A stretch of DNA of 64,000 nt from Micromonospora mirobrigensis. Its GTDB lineage: Bacteria; Actinomycetota; Actinomycetes; Mycobacteriales; Micromonosporaceae. The DNA lies in the NCBI RefSeq assembly GCF_900091555.1, contig NZ_FMCX01000005.1, forward strand, positions 1 to 64,000, given 5' to 3'. The notes under the pieces are model-generated. The model did not search any database. It was not told the origin of the DNA and saw only the letters and a program-made list of their open reading frames with translations. This document shows positions 1 to 6,739 of the stretch, one piece after another (the first letter of the stretch is position 1; each line of letters begins with the position of its first letter). The position numbers and the translations under genes were made by a program.

Positions 1-327
1 AGCTTCCAGGCCGCCAAAAGCCAGGTCGGTCTGGACCAGCACCAGGTCCGCCGTTGGGACTCCTGGCACCGGTTCACCACCCTGGCCCTGGCCGCCCTCG
101 CCGTCCTGGCGATCTGCGCCGCCGACATTGCCGACCAGGACCACGCCGATAACGGCCTGATCAAGCTCACCGTCAACGAGATCCGCCGACTGATCAACGC
201 CTGCATCATCCACCCGATCAGCGACCTCGCCCACCGTTTGCACTGGTCAGGCTGGCGACGCCGGCATCAAGCCCGAGCCCGCCGAGCCCACTACACACGC
301 CGCCTCAACCTCGAACTCCAGCCATGA
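1..327 (+). CDS. IS701-type transposase, C-terminal part
   Basis: The reading frame is open from the first base and ends with TGA at 325-327, giving the last 108 residues of a transposase. It begins SFQAAKSQVGLDQHQVRRW, the pattern that follows the catalytic glutamate in IS4/IS701-superfamily DDE transposases; the glutamate itself must lie just outside the window. A long hydrophobic alanine/leucine helix and a basic tail (WRRRHQARARRAHYTRR) complete the usual C-terminus. An IS end follows at 333-353. The gene is partial only because the window starts inside it. Family assignment rests on motif recognition, so IS4 proper is possible. Confidence 0.75.
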   Translation, partial: SFQAAKSQVGLDQHQVRRWDSWHRFTTLALAALAVLAICAADIADQDHADNGLIKLTVNEIRRLINACIIHPISDLAHRLHWSGWRRRHQARARRAHYTRRLNLELQP

Positions 328-332
328 TCCCG

Positions 333-353
333 AACGGCGGCTGCCGTACTAGG
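333..353. repeat. Right end of the IS701-type element
   Basis: This 21-bp sequence (AACGGCGGCTGCCGTACTAG plus G) lies directly after the transposase gene and marks the point where recombinase coding sequence on the other strand resumes. An identical 21-mer occurs at 22725-22745 with no transposase beside it. CTAG at the outer edge could be the target tetranucleotide. The left end lies outside the window, so the terminal inverted repeat cannot be confirmed here. Confidence 0.55.
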
Positions 354-528
354 AGGGTGGCGCAGGTTCTTCTGGCGTCGTGAACGGTGATCGGCTTGAC
401 GCCTGCTCTCTCGCACCTCGTCTGCCAGGAGCGTTGGAAGTTGCGCGGCTCGATGGGTGTGCCGTAGCGGGTGGTGAATACGAGTCCGGTTTCGTGCCAC
501 GCGTTGCCGGCGGCTGCTTCGGCCTCGT
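354..528 (-). pseudogene. Tyrosine recombinase (integrase) fragment
   Basis: On the minus strand this stretch encodes GLVFTTRYGTPIEPRNF, then RSWQTRCERAGVKPITVHDARRTCATLLV. This is the catalytic region of phage/ICE-type tyrosine recombinases with the HxxR box (HDAR) preserved. The nucleophilic tyrosine end is missing because the IS701-type end cuts in at 353. The upstream part is separated by the IS3 element inserted at 529; beyond that element the frame reaches a stop within about 60 bp. The gene is dead in at least two places. It probably served an integrative element whose attachment-site copy is at 5575-5620, but that link is inferred. Confidence 0.7.
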
Positions 529-592
529 TGAGGTTCCCCCGGTAGCTCGGAGGCTTTCGATCATGCTCTGATGGAGCTGAAGGGAGTTATCC

Positions 593-904
593 GTGGCACC
601 ACCGAAGAAGTACCCCGATGAGCTGCGTGAACGTGCGGTGCGCTTGTACCGGGAGTCGGACCCCAAGCCCGTGATCCGCCAACTGGCGCGGCAGCTCGGG
701 GTGCATCACGAAGCGTTGCGCAACTGGATCCGCCAGGACGAAGCCGACCGCGGCCAGCGCAACGACCGGCCCACCACGTCCGAGGTGGAGGAGCTGCGCC
801 GGCTGCGGCGGGAGAACGCCGAGTTGAAACGGGCCAACGAGATCCTCAAGGCCGCCTCGGCTTTTTTCGCCTCGGAACTCGATCCGACCCGGCGACGGTC
901 ATGA
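593..904 (+). CDS. IS3-family transposase OrfA
   Basis: A 103-residue protein beginning at GTG with GAAGGGA some 8 bp upstream. It has the helix-turn-helix of the HTH_Tnp_1 family (YPDELRERAVRLYRES near the start, LGVHHEALRNWIRQDE in the middle) and a leucine-zipper-like end (VEELRRLRRENAELKRANEI) used for dimerisation with OrfAB. It binds the IS ends during transposition. Its stop overlaps the first ATG of orfB by four bases. The gene looks intact. Confidence 0.92.
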   Translation: MAPPKKYPDELRERAVRLYRESDPKPVIRQLARQLGVHHEALRNWIRQDEADRGQRNDRPTTSEVEELRRLRRENAELKRANEILKAASAFFASELDPTRRRS

Positions 905-1828
905 TGCTCGTTGACGAGCTGAAAGACCGCTTCGGGGTCGAGCCCATCCTCCGGGTCCTCAACGTGGCCGTCTCCACCTATTACGGGTGGCGCACCCGGG
1001 CCGCCAACCCGTCTGTCCGACGCCGGCAGGATGAGGAACTGGCCGTGGAGATCGCCGAGATCCACGACGTCTCAGGTGGCACCTACGGCAGCCCGCGAGT
1101 GCACGCGATGTTGCGTCGGCAGGGCCGCCACGTCGGCCGCAAGCGGGTCGAGCGGCTGATGCGCGGCGCCGGCCTGCAAGGCGCGTTCCTGCGCAAGAAG
1201 TGGCGCATCCCCTCGACCCGGTCGAACCCGAAGGCGACACCGGCGCCGGACCTGGTCAACCGGCAGTTCACCGCCGCGGCTCCGAACCGGCTGTGGGGTC
1301 GCCGACGCCACCCGCATCCCCTGCGGAGAGGGCGTGTTCTGGCTCGCCGCGGTGCGGGATGTGTTCTCCAACCGCATCGTGGGCTGGCGCTGCTCCGACC
1401 GCTGCGACACCGACCTGATCCTCGGCGCCCTGGAATACGGCATCTGGTCCCGCGACGTCCGCGACGGCCAACTGATCCACCACTCAGACCGCGGGTTGAA
1501 CTACACGTCTTTCCGCTTCGCCCAACGCCTGGCCGACAACGGCATCCTTCCGTCGATGGGCTCGGTCGGCGACAGCTACGACAACGCCCTGATGGAGAAC
1601 TTCTGGTCGACACTGAAGATCGAGCTCGTCTACCGCAACTCGTGGCGCACCCGCGACGAGGCCGAGAACGCGATCTTCACCTACATCGACGGCTGGTACA
1701 ACACCCGCCGCATCCAGAAAGACCTCGGCTGGCGATCCCCAGACGAGTACGAAACCGCCTGGCACACCCACCACGCCCAACAGAACGATACGGCTATCGT
1801 TCAGCCTGAGCCCTCCGGCGCCAGGTAA
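901..1828 (+). pseudogene. IS3-family transposase OrfB, frameshifted
   Basis: The DDE integrase-type catalytic subunit. The N-terminal half (HTH_21 domain, SGGTYGSPRVHAMLRR) is read from 901. The frame should continue from NRLW to VADATRIPCGEGVFWLA, but the run GGGG at 1294-1297 has one G too many and pushes translation out of frame. The second half, from about 1298 to TAA at 1826-1828, is in another frame and contains the remaining catalytic residues (HHSDRG; NALMENFWSTLK). The first catalytic Asp is in VADAT. One base would restore the protein, so this is either a recent inactivation or a homopolymer sequencing error. Confidence 0.88.
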
Positions 1829-1995
1829 CCAACCCTCCGGCAAACCGGGGGAACCTCACGTCCGTGGACTGCGGTGGACCGTTCGGACAGGTCAGCCCTG
1901 CTGCTGGCCCAGCTCATTGACGCCTGGTGGTTCCTTCGGGACGAAGTAGTCAAGCCCTGCCGGGCGGAGGGAACCGACGGGCTAGGCCAGGGAGA

Positions 1996-2541
1996 TCAAC
2001 ACCCTGCCTCACCGTCGTGTGCGGCGGTAACTTCAACGCCGTACAGGTCGACGGGCGCCTGTAGCTCGGTGGATGCCTGTGGCTCGGCGGGGTCAAGAGG
2101 GTTCAGGTCGCTGGGGTACCACACCTTGAGGTATGCGGTGGTCCCGTCGACTTGCTTGGTGTAGCAGACGCCAGGACCAGTGACGACCAGGGTGCCTGGT
2201 GCGGGAGGGTGGTTCTCGCTGTGGAACTGCCAGCCGTCTTTCGCCGCTGCCGTCGCGTAGAAGGTGTGGATTGCCTGACGGTCGAGGCCGGGACGATACT
2301 GCCTCCCGGCGTAGGGGAAGCCGTCGTCGGTGTCGCATCCGGAGTAGTTGTCCGTCAGCACTGTTCCGTCGGGATGAGCCTGTAGCACGGGCAGCTCACC
2401 GAGCGTGCTTGCAAGTCGTACGTCGCGATCAGTGCAGCTGCCAAGGGGCGATGCGACGTGCAGGCAGCCGGCGAGTGCCCAAGCGGTTGAGGTCGCCACC
2501 AGGATGGGGGCGACTCCTCGTCGGACGTACGATTTGAGCAC
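1996..2541 (-). CDS. Putative lipoprotein, unknown function
   Basis: A 181-residue protein with a short basic N-terminus (MLKSYVRRG), a hydrophobic stretch and a lipobox LAGC ending near residue 26, so it should be a lipid-anchored exported protein. Several further cysteines (SCTDRD, SGCD, GVCY, EAGC) could form disulfides outside the membrane. A pattern HTFYATAAAKDGWQF and the phrase GPGVCYTKQVDGTTAYLKVWYP suggest a small beta-rich domain. No family is recognised. It lies between two insertion sequences, so it may be cargo of the integrative element. Confidence 0.7.
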   Translation of the reverse strand: MLKSYVRRGVAPILVATSTAWALAGCLHVASPLGSCTDRDVRLASTLGELPVLQAHPDGTVLTDNYSGCDTDDGFPYAGRQYRPGLDRQAIHTFYATAAAKDGWQFHSENHPPAPGTLVVTGPGVCYTKQVDGTTAYLKVWYPSDLNPLDPAEPQASTELQAPVDLYGVEVTAAHDGEAGC

Positions 2542-2688
2542 GATTAGAGCGTACGGGCAGCCGAGCAGACGGGGCGACTACCTGTGCCCGATGCGTGCCC
2601 GATGCAGGGGTCAACACCGGCCCACAACGACACCCGGCAACCGCGACCTGAACGTTCCGTGCTCATCCACGACCCAGGACAGCTACTA

Positions 2689-3723
2689 AGGCGTGTTTCG
2701 TAAGTCGGGCTGGCGGCGTCGGGGTCATGGCGTGGCGGTGATCGACAACTGAAGAGGTCTCCGGTATCTGGTTCTGCGACCAAGCAAGAACTTCATACCG
2801 GAGACCTCGTGGCCAGCGTAGCGGTGACGAGGCGGCATGACCTCACCGACGGGCAGTGGGCTGTTCTGGCTCCGCTGCTGCCTGCCGTGTCGGCCACGGG
2901 TCGTCCGCCGAAGTGGGAGAAACGGCAGCTCATCGATGGGATCCGGTGGCGGATCCGGATCGGTGCCCCATGGCGGGACGTCCCGGCTGAGTACGCGCCC
3001 TGGCCCACCGTCTATGGCCTGTTCCGTCGGTGGCAGAGGGACGGGACCTGGGACAAGATCCTGTCCGCGCTACAAGCCGCCGGTGACGCGAGCGGCCGGA
3101 TCGGTTGGACGGTGAGCGTGGACTCGATGACCAGCCGCGCTCATCAGCACGCCGCCGGCGCCCGCACCGACGGGCATCTGCAGAAGGAACCGCCCGGCGG
3201 GGTGCACGACGAGCCGGCCGATCACGCGTTGGGCCGCTCCCGGGGTGGGCTGACCACCAAGACTCACCTGGCTTGCGAGCAGGGACAGAAGGTCCTCTCC
3301 CTGGTCGTGACCGCCGGGCACCGTGGTGACAGCCCGCAGTTCATCCCGGTCCTGCGCCGTATCCGGGTGACCCGCCTCGGTGTGGGCCGGCCCCGCACCT
3401 GCCCCGACCTGGTCCTGGCCGACAAGGCCTACACCAGCCGCGGTAACCGAGCCCACCTGCGCTCACGCGGCATCAAGGCCTGCATCCCCAGCAAGACCGA
3501 CCAGGACGCCCACCGCAAAGCCAACGGCTCCAAAGGCGGGCGCCCGCCGAAGTTCGACCGAGACCTCTACCGGATGCGACATGCCGTCGAGAACGGCATC
3601 GCCCGACTCAAGCGCCACCGCGGCGTGGCCACCCGCTACGACAAGTTAGCCGTCCGGTTCCAGGCCGTCCTGACCATCACCATCATCTGCGAATGGCTCT
3701 GACCGGGCTTATGAAACACGCCT
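2689..3723 (+). mobile_element. Complete IS5-family insertion sequence
   Basis: About 1035 bp, bounded by inverted ends AGGCGTGTTTCGTAAG at the left and its near-inverse (CTTATGAAACACGCCT) at the right. The dinucleotide TA flanks both ends (2687-2688 and 3724-3725), which fits the short TA-type duplications of the IS427 group of IS5. It contains one transposase gene. Confidence 0.88.
2809..3702 (+). CDS. IS5-family transposase
   Basis: A 297-residue DDE transposase of the IS5/IS427 type. The N-terminal DUF4096-like part (LTDGQWAVLAPLLP, WRIRIGAPWRDVP) precedes the catalytic domain with Asp in SVDSMTSR, Asp in LADKAYTSR and Glu in HAVENGIARLKRHR. The GTG start at 2809 has GGAG 6 bp upstream; an internal ATG at 2836 is an alternative. 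The frame is intact, so the element could be active. Confidence 0.92.
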   Translation: MASVAVTRRHDLTDGQWAVLAPLLPAVSATGRPPKWEKRQLIDGIRWRIRIGAPWRDVPAEYAPWPTVYGLFRRWQRDGTWDKILSALQAAGDASGRIGWTVSVDSMTSRAHQHAAGARTDGHLQKEPPGGVHDEPADHALGRSRGGLTTKTHLACEQGQKVLSLVVTAGHRGDSPQFIPVLRRIRVTRLGVGRPRTCPDLVLADKAYTSRGNRAHLRSRGIKACIPSKTDQDAHRKANGSKGGRPPKFDRDLYRMRHAVENGIARLKRHRGVATRYDKLAVRFQAVLTITIICEWL

Positions 3724-3735
3724 TAACGGTGTAGA

Positions 3736-4167
3736 TCAATCTGATTCCCAAGCTGAGGGCGGGTCGTCGGCCAGATGTGGCAGCACGGCTGACGGACTCA
3801 CGGCGAGTAGCGGAAATCCAACCGGAACTTCATCGCCTTCACGAACGAACACAGCCGAGACAGTGCCGGCGGTGGTCGCTGGAATCTCGGTGTCGACCTT
3901 GTCAGTTGACACTTCCGCTGCCACGTCACCGACCTGCACTTGGTCGCCCAGCTGCTTCTTGAGCCGGACAACGGTCGCGCTTGTGACTCCCTCGCCTAAC
4001 GAAGGCATCTCGACTGCCGTTGTATCGTCGGGCAACCTTGGCCAGGGCCGTGTGTCGACAGCGGCTCGTGCAAGGTGTCGCCTACGAGCGCCGATGGCCG
4101 AGGCGATCACGACTGCGAGGCCGACCAGTGGTGCACCGATGTTCCATAACACGTGCAGCAACCTCAC
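3736..4167 (-). CDS. Membrane-anchored single lipoyl-domain protein
   Basis: A 143-residue protein with one N-terminal hydrophobic segment (about residues 8-26) followed by a basic stretch and then a lipoyl/biotinyl domain (about 50-125). The lipoylation site is clear: EVSTDKVDTEI with the acceptor lysine near residue 90, and the domain begins with EMPSLGEG as in dihydrolipoamide acyltransferases. No acyltransferase or dehydrogenase domain follows and no E1/E3 gene is nearby. A lone lipoyl domain fixed to the membrane has no obvious textbook role; it might act as a swinging-arm carrier or redox relay. It lies between an IS5 element and the GntR gene in the presumed integrative element. Confidence 0.78.
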   Translation of the reverse strand: MRLLHVLWNIGAPLVGLAVVIASAIGARRRHLARAAVDTRPWPRLPDDTTAVEMPSLGEGVTSATVVRLKKQLGDQVQVGDVAAEVSTDKVDTEIPATTAGTVSAVFVREGDEVPVGFPLLAVSPSAVLPHLADDPPSAWESD

Positions 4168-4363
4168 ACCGCTCCTTGAATGGGGGACGCCAAGTCAAGC
4201 ACAGGACTCAGCAGGTTGCTGTCGACAGCAATGGGGCCGGACGTCGGTGGCGGGCGAGGAGGGCTATGGATCAGCGCCCGACCTCAGAGACGTGTGCGGA
4301 CGCGGCCGGGCGATGCGCTCAGAACTTACAAGCGAGGGGTCCAGACGCGGAGCCGTCCCAGGC

Positions 4364-4588
4364 TTACCGAGGAAGCGGGTTGGCTACGTAGACGCCCTTG
4401 CCCTGCCGACCGTCGATCAGCCCTTCGGCCTTGAGTAGCAGCATGGCGGCGCGGATGACGGTGTTGCTGACCTCGTAGTGCTCGCAGAGGGCGGCGAACG
4501 AGGGCAGCTTGTCGCCCGGCTTCAACTGGCCGGAGCTGACCTGCTCGCGGATATCCCGGGCGACCTGTAGGTATGCAGCTTCAGACAT
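4364..4588 (-). CDS. Small GntR-type HTH regulator
   Basis: A 74-residue protein that is little more than a GntR winged helix: YLQVARDIREQVSSGQLKPG, KLPSFAALCEHYEVSNTVIR and GLIDGRQGKGVYVANP. It lacks an effector-binding domain. Such HTH-only GntR proteins are common on actinomycete integrative elements. It is transcribed divergently from the three-gene cassette starting at 4874, so it is the natural candidate for its regulator. Start ATG at 4588. Confidence 0.85.
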   Translation of the reverse strand: MSEAAYLQVARDIREQVSSGQLKPGDKLPSFAALCEHYEVSNTVIRAAMLLLKAEGLIDGRQGKGVYVANPLPR

Positions 4589-4873
4589 CGGTGGTGCTCC
4601 CAGCTTGGCGGCTGGTGCAAGCAGACCACATCGCGGGCTCGACTTACAACGCTATGTGTCGTAGCTGTTGACCCTGCGCACATTGCGTCCTAAGTTGCTC
4701 GTGGGGCTACTCAGCTTGGCGGCCGGGTCGTCCTGCCGTGGGCGCCCTGTCTCCGGACACGGCTGACCGGGTGCCCACGGGACCGCAAGCGTCGGCGGGG
4801 AGGCATGGTGACTAGACCGAACGATGCAACTGGTGCGACCGCAGGCGCCGTGCCGGATATCAGGCAAGACCTG

Positions 4874-5077
4874 ATGCGGGACAACAGTCGGCGGCGTGTC
4901 TCGTACGACGAGTACGTCTTGGCGGTGGCGCTCACCCTTGCCCGCCGGCATCGACCCGTCTGGTCATGGCAGCACTGGCGGCACGTCTGCCGCTGCGGAA
5001 GCGACCTGCCCTGCCGAAGCCGTCATTCCATCCCGATCAACCGCGGCCACTGGCCCAGTCGGGACGGGCCGCGATGA
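4874..5077 (+). CDS. Tiny Cys-rich protein 1 of cassette, copy A
   Basis: A 67-residue protein (RRRVSYDEYVLAVALTLARR, then RPVWSWQHWRHVCRCGSDLP, then C and a basic tail). Cysteines near 39, 41 and 47 make a CxCx5C knuckle. The ATG at 4874 is preferred over the in-frame ATG at 4805 because copy B at 49292 starts at the equivalent residue. Its TGA overlaps the ATG of the next gene (ATGA at 5074-5077). Function unknown; the cysteines suggest metal binding. The same gene order recurs about 44 kb away. Confidence 0.8.
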   Translation: MRDNSRRRVSYDEYVLAVALTLARRHRPVWSWQHWRHVCRCGSDLPCRSRHSIPINRGHWPSRDGPR

Positions 5078-5292
5078 CGACGCACCATCCGATCAAGCCG
5101 GCTTGGACCTGCGGCGGCTGCGCGGGGGAGTGGCCCTGCCAGACCCGGCGGCGCGAGCTGCGAGCCGAGTACGACCGCGCCCCGGTCTCGCTGGCCCTCT
5201 ATCTGGCCGCCCAACTCGTCGATGCCGCCCAGGACCTGGCCCACGTCCCCGCCGGCCACCTGCACCACCGCTTCCTCGGCTGGACCCGATGA
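5074..5292 (+). CDS. Tiny Cys-rich protein 2 of cassette, copy A
   Basis: A 72-residue protein with the motif WTCGGCAGEWPCQTRRRELR, that is CxxCx5C at residues 13, 16 and 22, followed by an amphipathic helix (VSLALYLAAQLVDAAQDL) and the ending HRFLGW. The motif recalls a zinc ribbon half-site. It overlaps both neighbours by four bases, which implies translational coupling and fixed stoichiometry. The homologue at 49666 keeps all three cysteines. Function unknown. Confidence 0.8.
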   Translation: MTTHHPIKPAWTCGGCAGEWPCQTRRRELRAEYDRAPVSLALYLAAQLVDAAQDLAHVPAGHLHHRFLGWTR

Positions 5293-5462
5293 GCATCCTG
5301 CGACGCGGCGACGAGAAGTTCCACTACAGCGACGGCTCCCACAAGTGGATTCCACCCGACCCGGACTACGACCAGGAGGTCTGGGACGAGCAGGTCCGCC
5401 AACACAAGCAGAGCCACCTAAGGAACGAGCGCCCGAAGGTCCGGATCCAACGCCTCGTGTGA
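5289..5462 (+). CDS. Tiny protein 3 of cassette, copy A
   Basis: A 57-residue acidic/basic protein without cysteines: FHYSDGSHKWIPPDPDYDQE, then VWDEQVRQHKQSHLRNERP and a basic end. It starts inside the stop region of the preceding gene (ATGA at 5289-5292). Copy B at 49881 differs at only a handful of positions, so this is the most conserved member of the cassette. Function unknown; no membrane segment or signal peptide. Confidence 0.8.
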   Translation: MSILRRGDEKFHYSDGSHKWIPPDPDYDQEVWDEQVRQHKQSHLRNERPKVRIQRLV

Positions 5463-5574
5463 TGCCAGCAGTACAGCAGCGAAGTACAGCAACCGTGCCA
5501 GCCGAACCGAGCCGAGAGGGCGCCACCAGCCCGTCTGACCTCGCATCGAACCCGATCTGACCAGCCCGCCGAGA

Positions 5575-5620
5575 GTTCACACCGAAGAGGTCACTGGTTC
5601 GATCTCAGTATCGCCCACCA
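5575..5620 (+). repeat. attR-type site: 3' part of tRNA-Val(CAC)
   Basis: These 46 bases match the 3' part of an actinomycete tRNA-Val from the anticodon loop (TTCACAC, anticodon CAC) through the anticodon-stem 3' arm CGAAG, variable loop, T-arm (GGTTCGA) and acceptor strand ATCGCCC-A-CCA. No D-arm or 5' acceptor strand lies upstream, so this is not a complete tRNA gene. A truncated tRNA copy ending exactly at CCA is the signature of attR left by a tyrosine-recombinase element integrated in a tRNA gene. The intact tRNA would lie to the left of the window. Confidence 0.82.
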
Positions 5621-6739
5621 TTGATGTATGCAGGTCTGAGGCCCGTCACCGGAACCACCGGTAACGGGTTTCCGCCGTCTTGCCCCTTAGGTTGGGAGCA
5701 GATTGGGAGCAATGGCGACCGGCTTGTGATCGTGACCTGGGAAACGCGACGCTCCTCCGTGGACCGCAGGCGTGCCCGTCGATCCCGTCGCCGGCGTCAT
5801 GGCGACGCAATCGGTCGAACACGAGCCCATCTAGACGGCCTGGTTCGCGACCTGGTGGGATTACTGGAGGATCACTTACCGCTGGCTGCTGGCTGCTGGC
5901 TGCTGGCGGTGGCCGGTGCGGCAGTTCGTCGACGAGCACGAATTCCAGGCGACCGCAGTGGTGAACCTTCAGCGGTACCACTGGACGTACCCGCACGACC
6001 CGCTTCCCATGCTGCGGCTCGGTGATGCAGTCGGGTGATGCTGCATGAGCCAACGGCGCCACGGTCCTGCCTGTCGTGGAGGGCGTCCGGGTCTGGGGCG
6101 AGGCGCACCTTCAGCGCACCGACGGCCAGGCCACACCCGACGAGTCGATGCGCTGCACGCACGCGATCGCGTCGGCGCGCGGCCGGTCGAGCTCCGGCGA
6201 CTTCGGGGGACTCCGGATCTGACGGTGCCTCGGGGTCGACCCGCCGGGCCGTGCAGGCACCGTGAGTGACTGAGTGTAGTCGCGTTCTATGCGGCTGGAG
6301 GGGGCGCGACGTCGGAGGCGGCGTGGCTGCTCGATGCAGGAGGTGCCGCCGAACGGGCGACCAGGGTGGCGCGGCGGCATCCGACCGCGACCTGCGCCGC
6401 CGCTGCCAACCGCTCCACCCGGAGGTCACGGGCAGCGCGTACCAGGGACACCTCGGTCCCGCGGAGACGCGGTCGCCGGCGATGCTGTGCTCCCCCAAGA
6501 GCGTCGTCGTGCCGTGCGGCCGAAGCGGGCAAGATGCTCCATCAGCGCCGATCGGGTGGAGTGGCGATTCATCCATCATGGATCGGCGGAATAGCAGCTT
6601 TAGTGGATGTAGGGCGCAGAAGGACTGTCGAAACGTCCAGGCCGGTAGCGCGATGCGTCATAGCGTGCAGGGTCCGGCACCCCATAGTCTCGATCATCGA
6701 AGTCTCGGGGCCAGGCCACCCGGCGCCCGGCACCCGAGC
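5621..6739. other. Stretch without a convincing gene
   Basis: No reading frame in this 1.1-kb stretch has a recognisable domain or a good start with a ribosome-binding site. Short plausible-looking peptides occur (for example QFVDEHEFQATAVVNLQRYH near 5930-5985 and TVLPVVEGVRVWGEAHLQ near 6058-6110, both plus strand) but each is soon closed by a stop or lacks a start, so they look like gene remains. A perfect 7-bp tandem repeat lies at 5881-5908. The first bases right of the tRNA copy should be host chromosome. Confidence 0.5.
5881..5908 (+). repeat. 7-bp tandem repeat, four units
   Basis: Three perfect copies of GCTGGCT in a row followed by a fourth with one change (GCTGGCG). The unit length is not a multiple of three, so gain or loss of units would shift any reading frame across it, which fits the decayed look of the region. 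Confidence 0.8.

Larger units (their letters stand above)
529..1858 (+). mobile_element. Complete IS3-family insertion sequence
   Basis: The element is 1330 bp. Its left end reads TGAGGTTCCCCCGGTAGC and its right end is the imperfect inverse (TGAGGTTCCCCCGGTTTG on the minus strand), so the tips are TG...CA as expected for IS3. It is flanked by the direct repeat CGT at 526-528 and 1859-1861, a 3-bp target duplication typical of the family, which shows a direct transposition event. It carries orfA (593-904) and orfB (901-1828). It sits inside the tyrosine recombinase remnant. Confidence 0.93.

Noticed and set aside
5575..5620. A complete tRNA gene
   Set aside because: The 5' acceptor strand, D-arm and 5' half of the anticodon stem are missing upstream, so it is an att-site copy rather than a functional tRNA.
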